Source: Clostridia bacterium (GTDB taxonomy: Bacteria > Bacillota_A > Clostridia > Oscillospirales > CAG-272). From it: a DNA stretch of 18,070 bases. The stretch is from NCBI GenBank assembly GCA_017414585.1, contig JAFQLN010000216.1, forward strand, positions 1 to 18,070. The letters run 5' to 3'. This document shows, one piece after another, positions 15,513 through 18,070 of this stretch (position 1 is the stretch's first letter; the number at the start of each line of letters is the position of its first letter). Position numbers and translations under genes: made by a program. Under the pieces are notes generated by a model. That model was not told the origin of the DNA. It did no database searches and saw nothing but the letters and a program-made list of their open reading frames with translations.

Positions 15513-16993
15513 ACCGTTACCCCGAACCAGACGTCTCCGAGCGGGAGAACGTCGCCATGGTCGTAAAAGTCTTCGGAAGTGCGGATTTCTTCGCGGCTGT
15601 CCGCTGCCTTGAAGGAAACGGGATCTCCTGCCGCAATGCCCGCGTCGGCTTTTCGGAGAACGACTGTACAGGTGTTTTTGTCAACCACGCCATCGTTTCC
15701 GGACAGAACAAACTGTCTGCCGCCGTGTGAAACAAATACGGACAGGAACGTGCCTGCATGATCCGCGGGATCAATCGCATCTGCCGTTTCGATCACAAAG
15801 CGCAGGCAGTCCGGCTCGTTGAAGAGCGTCAGTGCACGGATGGAATGTCTGCCGGAGCGGTTGACATAATGCGTGCCGAAACCGTCGTGGTCGCGCTGTA
15901 CATTTCCGTCCGGATAACCGTCAAACCGCACGCTTTCGCCAACGGGAAGGGATTGCGTGTCCGTCATGCCTTTGCGCCGGGCGGTGTATGTGCACAGGAG
16001 CTTGTAGTAGTTATCCCCGTAACCGCCGCGCATCATTTCAATGTCCCGGCTGTACTCATAGTTCGCGCAGTCCACAAACATCAGCGGACGGGAGGGAATT
16101 CCGCTCCAGCGGCCCGCAATCCATTCGTTCCAGCCCGTGACAAGCGTGACAGGCACATCCGCTTCGATCGCACGTTCAAACTGTTCGATGAAATTGTATC
16201 CGCGGATATACGCATCCGGAGCGGGATCGTTGCTGCCGTTGTGATAGGCGCGTCCGCAGTTGGCAGTTTCGCCGTAGAGCACCGAATCCCCGAACCGGAG
16301 CTGCGGATGCTGGGCAACGGAGACGTTGATGCATTCCGGCTCACCGGAGAGATTGGCGAATACGCGCTGCGGACGGGTGAAGTCCATCCACGGCCAGCCG
16401 CCGTTTTTGTCCGCTTCGTTCGGCCACTGCGACAGCTTGATTGTGAAGAATGCGCGCACTTCGGGGGAACAGTCCTCGGGTACGGCGATGATCACCGGTT
16501 TTCCGTCAAAGTAAAACCACGTGTCAGGGCAGTAATCCGCCTTGTAGATTTTTTCGTAAATCTGCTGCGCGGTTTTGCCGGAAGCCGTGTTTGTGTAGAA
16601 CATTACTTTCGGAATTGCCAGTCCCGCGTCGTGGTATTCCTGCAGAATGCGCATCACGAGCTTGGCATTGTGCTCGTAGATGATGGCGTTGGTTGTGTCA
16701 AAGAAAAGGAAGTCGATGCCCGCCTGCAGAATCAGCTTCATGTGGCGGCGGACAACCCATTCGTCATCGGAGTAGTAGTAACCGTAAAAAGGCTCGCCCC
16801 AGTGGTGATATACGCCGTACGCTCCCCAGTATCCGGCGTCGGGATGGTGTCCGGCATCGGGGTGGAGAGCGGTGATCTTCGATATATCATAGGGAGCATG
16901 CCGACCGTGCTCGCCGAGCCAGAGGAAGTAGAACAGTCCCACAAGCCCGGTTTTCGTGCAGTCCGGCTGTCGGAGTGATACAATATTGATCAT
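15509..16993 (-). CDS. GH71/GH99-like glycoside hydrolase-type protein
   Basis: A 494-residue protein without signal peptide. Residues ~15-340 look like the TIM barrel of the GH99/GH71-like group (endo-alpha-mannosidase and WbsX relatives). They show VGLFYFLWLGEHG at the start, the YYSDDEWVVRRHMKLILQAG helix, DFLFFDTTNA, and GWNEWIAG (287-294, E290). A C-terminal beta-rich domain (~370-494) may bind carbohydrate. In GH99 enzymes the acidic pair is two glutamates three residues apart (NEWHE); here the second position is A293, so activity is uncertain. The ATG at 16993 lies 11 bases after the ACT gene with no clear ribosome-binding site, suggesting coupling. Its tight placement between two ACT genes is unusual. 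The family call is moderate, and the substrate is unknown. Confidence 0.72.
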   Translation of the reverse strand: MINIVSLRQPDCTKTGLVGLFYFLWLGEHGRHAPYDISKITALHPDAGHHPDAGYWGAYGVYHHWGEPFYGYYYSDDEWVVRRHMKLILQAGIDFLFFDTTNAIIYEHNAKLVMRILQEYHDAGLAIPKVMFYTNTASGKTAQQIYEKIYKADYCPDTWFYFDGKPVIIAVPEDCSPEVRAFFTIKLSQWPNEADKNGGWPWMDFTRPQRVFANLSGEPECINVSVAQHPQLRFGDSVLYGETANCGRAYHNGSNDPAPDAYIRGYNFIEQFERAIEADVPVTLVTGWNEWIAGRWSGIPSRPLMFVDCANYEYSRDIEMMRGGYGDNYYKLLCTYTARRKGMTDTQSLPVGESVRFDGYPDGNVQRDHDGFGTHYVNRSGRHSIRALTLFNEPDCLRFVIETADAIDPADHAGTFLSVFVSHGGRQFVLSGNDGVVDKNTCTVVLRKADAGIAAGDPVSFKAADSREEIRTSEDFYDHGDVLPLGDVWFGVTV

Positions 16994-17004
16994 GGCAGTG
17001 CGGA

Positions 17005-17433
17005 TTACAGTTTCAGATCGTCTTCGGAGAGAACGCTGAAGCCGTATGTAGCGAGAACCTTTTCGGCAAATGCATTGTCAGCCACGCGGAGAACAACATA
17101 AGCCTTGCCGATTGTGTTGGCAACGAACGCATAGAGGTAATCCACGCTGAGGTTTTCGGAGTTGATCGCCTGCAGAAGATGTGCCAGACCGCCCTTTTCG
17201 TCGGGGATTTCCACACCCACAACATCGGTCACGTCCACAACCTTGCCTTCGCCGGAGAGCGCCAGTGCTGCCTTGCGTGGATCGCTGACAATCAGACGGA
17301 GCACACCGAAGCTCTGGGTTTCGGCGATGCTGAATGCGCGGATGTCGATGTCGCTGTCTGCGAGAATCTGTGTGATTTCAAAAATGGAACCGTTCTTGTT
17401 TTCCGCAAAAACGGATAACTGCTTGATAGACAT
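17005..17433 (-). CDS. Tandem ACT-domain regulatory protein
   Basis: A 142-residue soluble protein made of two ACT domains. The first is about 3-65 (KQLSVFAENKNGSIFEITQIL, then DIRAFSIAETQSFGVLRLIV). The second is about 70-135 (VVGVEIPDEKGGLAHLLQAI, then VDYLYAFV...AYVVLRV). ACT proteins of this form commonly sit next to phenylacetate-CoA ligase genes in Clostridia and archaea, where they probably sense an aromatic or branched-chain amino acid. Here paaK lies upstream on the same strand. AAGGAGG lies seven bases before the ATG. A weak extended -10 (TGATATAGT, 17481-17473) lies upstream, so the gene may have its own promoter. Confidence 0.9.
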   Translation of the reverse strand: MSIKQLSVFAENKNGSIFEITQILADSDIDIRAFSIAETQSFGVLRLIVSDPRKAALALSGEGKVVDVTDVVGVEIPDEKGGLAHLLQAINSENLSVDYLYAFVANTIGKAYVVLRVADNAFAEKVLATYGFSVLSEDDLKL

Positions 17434-17472
17434 AGGATATCCTCCTTGAATTTGATTTCCTTCGGCTTGTTT

Positions 17473-17481
17473 ACTATATCA
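17473..17481 (-). promoter_or_regulatory. Possible extended -10 promoter of the ACT gene
   Basis: The minus strand reads TGATATAGT here, about 40 bases before the ACT start. There is no recognisable -35, so this is a weak candidate for a promoter separate from paaK. Confidence 0.3.
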
Positions 17482-17499
17482 CGGAATCATGTCCGGCGC

Positions 17500-17707
17500 G
17501 GGAAGTCAGGGTTTTGGCGGCCCCTGACTTCCGTCTCCACCTTTCCTGATCCCTTGGACGGAATATGGTTTCGTTCAGCTGCAGAATAAAGGCTTTTTTC
17601 TTATCCCCTCGTTGCCATATCAGCTGTACATTCGGGGATGCTGTATCCGTGCGCCAGTTTAAAGTTCTTTGCGGAGCTTTCTTTCAAGAAAGCGACCGTT
17701 CCCCCCC
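17500..17707 (+). repeat. Dispersed intergenic repeat, copy 2
   Basis: Same order of boxes as 10196-10403: a CAGGG...GGCGGCCCCTG inverted repeat, TGATCCCTTGGACGG at 17548-17562, TCGTTCAGCT, a CATATCAGCTG box, and the 41-base identical run at 17660-17700 with the GCTTTCTT/AAGAAAGC hairpin (17676-17693). It fills the whole gap between the end of paaK and the ACT gene. The hairpin lies just past the paaK stop and could shape its 3' end. Confidence 0.8.
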
Positions 17708-17710
17708 AAC

Positions 17711-18070
17711 TCACGCGTTGTACAGCTTCCGTCTGTCAATCACGCGAACCGCCTTGCCTTCGGAGCGGATGATGGACTTCGGTTCGACGATGGAGACTTT
17801 TGCGAGGATGCCGAGAACGGACTTGAGTGCTTCGGTGATTTCGGCTTCGCGTACATTGATGGAGTTGATGGAGTCGGAGAAGAGTTCGGGGGTCATTTCT
17901 ACGCGGACTTCGATGGTGTCGCTGGTCTTTTCGCGGTCAACGATGATCTGGTAATTGGAGGTCAGACCCTTGGAGAGGAGAACCATTTCGATCTGGGACG
18001 GGAATACATTGACGCCTTTGACGATGAGCATGTCGTCGCTTCTGCCGAGGATCTTGGACATCTTGACAAA
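17711..18070 (-). CDS. paaK: Phenylacetate-CoA ligase, C-terminal part (runs off the window)
   Basis: The last 119 residues of an AMP-forming aryl-CoA ligase of the PaaK family. The remaining ~310 residues lie beyond the window, so the start is not visible. KILGRSDDMLIVKGVNVFPSQIE-like sequence at the beginning is the hallmark of the PaaK C-terminal domain (AMP-binding_C_2), followed by the YQIIVDRE strand and SIIRSEGKAVRVIDRRK at the end. The protein activates phenylacetate, indoleacetate or related aryl acids with ATP and CoA in the cytoplasm. The neighbouring tandem-ACT gene is its usual companion in Clostridia. The frame is open to the last base of the window. Confidence 0.93.
   Translation of the reverse strand, partial: FVKMSKILGRSDDMLIVKGVNVFPSQIEMVLLSKGLTSNYQIIVDREKTSDTIEVRVEMTPELFSDSINSINVREAEITEALKSVLGILAKVSIVEPKSIIRSEGKAVRVIDRRKLYNA

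Noticed and set aside
15758..16978. 406-codon plus-strand open frame opposite the GH99-like gene
   Set aside because: Antisense shadow; the minus-strand frame has TIM-barrel motifs and tight operon spacing.
1..18070. CRISPR array, tRNA, rRNA, transposase
   Set aside because: No regularly spaced direct repeats, cloverleaf with tRNA motifs, rRNA signature or transposase-like protein was seen.

Overview
The window reads as chromosome from an uncultured or little-studied member of the Clostridia, most likely an Oscillospirales-type gut or rumen Firmicute. The grounds are GC-rich coding sequence beside AT-rich promoters, strong GGAGG ribosome-binding sites, sigma-A promoters close to consensus (TTGACA-17-TATAAT), a T-box riboswitch, plant-glycan hydrolases and an ACT/PaaK locus. 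The lineage is an inference from style; there is no rRNA or tRNA here.

Layout. (1) 1-4374, plus strand: a promoter and a two-gene glycan operon, a GH36 alpha-galactosidase followed by a GH127 (DUF1680) beta-L-arabinofuranosidase-like enzyme, closed by a bidirectional terminator. (2) 4609-8300, minus strand: one consensus promoter drives a TerB_N/TerB_C protein and a DUF2791 (BrxC/BrxD-type) P-loop ATPase whose start overlaps the TerB stop (ATGA). The helicase often found with these genes is absent. (3) 8580-9473, plus strand: an AraC-family regulator, divergent from the TerB operon. (4) 9496-12980, plus strand: a consensus promoter and a T-box leader with a probable leucine (CUC) specifier, then about 590 bases of palindromes and repeats, then one gene fusing a sugar isomerase/epimerase-type TIM barrel to an AMP-forming acyl-CoA synthetase. 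(5) 12981-13409: a non-coding convergent gap with hairpins and a G-rich stretch. (6) 13362-15080, minus strand: a CNNM/CorC-type membrane protein with a TTG start. It lies behind a ~280-base leader that holds a 47-codon Cys-rich small ORF overlapping an apparent terminator/antiterminator switch. (7) 15147-18070, minus strand: the 3' part of a phenylacetate-CoA ligase (paaK), a dispersed repeat, then a tight cluster of a tandem-ACT protein, a GH71/GH99-like hydrolase and an ACT_7 (CASTOR-like) protein.

How it fits together: the two ends concern carbohydrate and aryl-/amino-acid-linked metabolism, with a small stress- or defence-type cassette between. Several intergenic gaps carry members of a dispersed repeat family whose core is a hairpin plus an AACTTTTATACTGGCG-like box. 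The most interesting items are the helicase-less TerB/ATPase pair, the corC leader switch, the leucine T-box placed before a non-biosynthetic fusion gene, and the fusion gene itself. No CRISPR array, IS element, tRNA or rRNA was seen.
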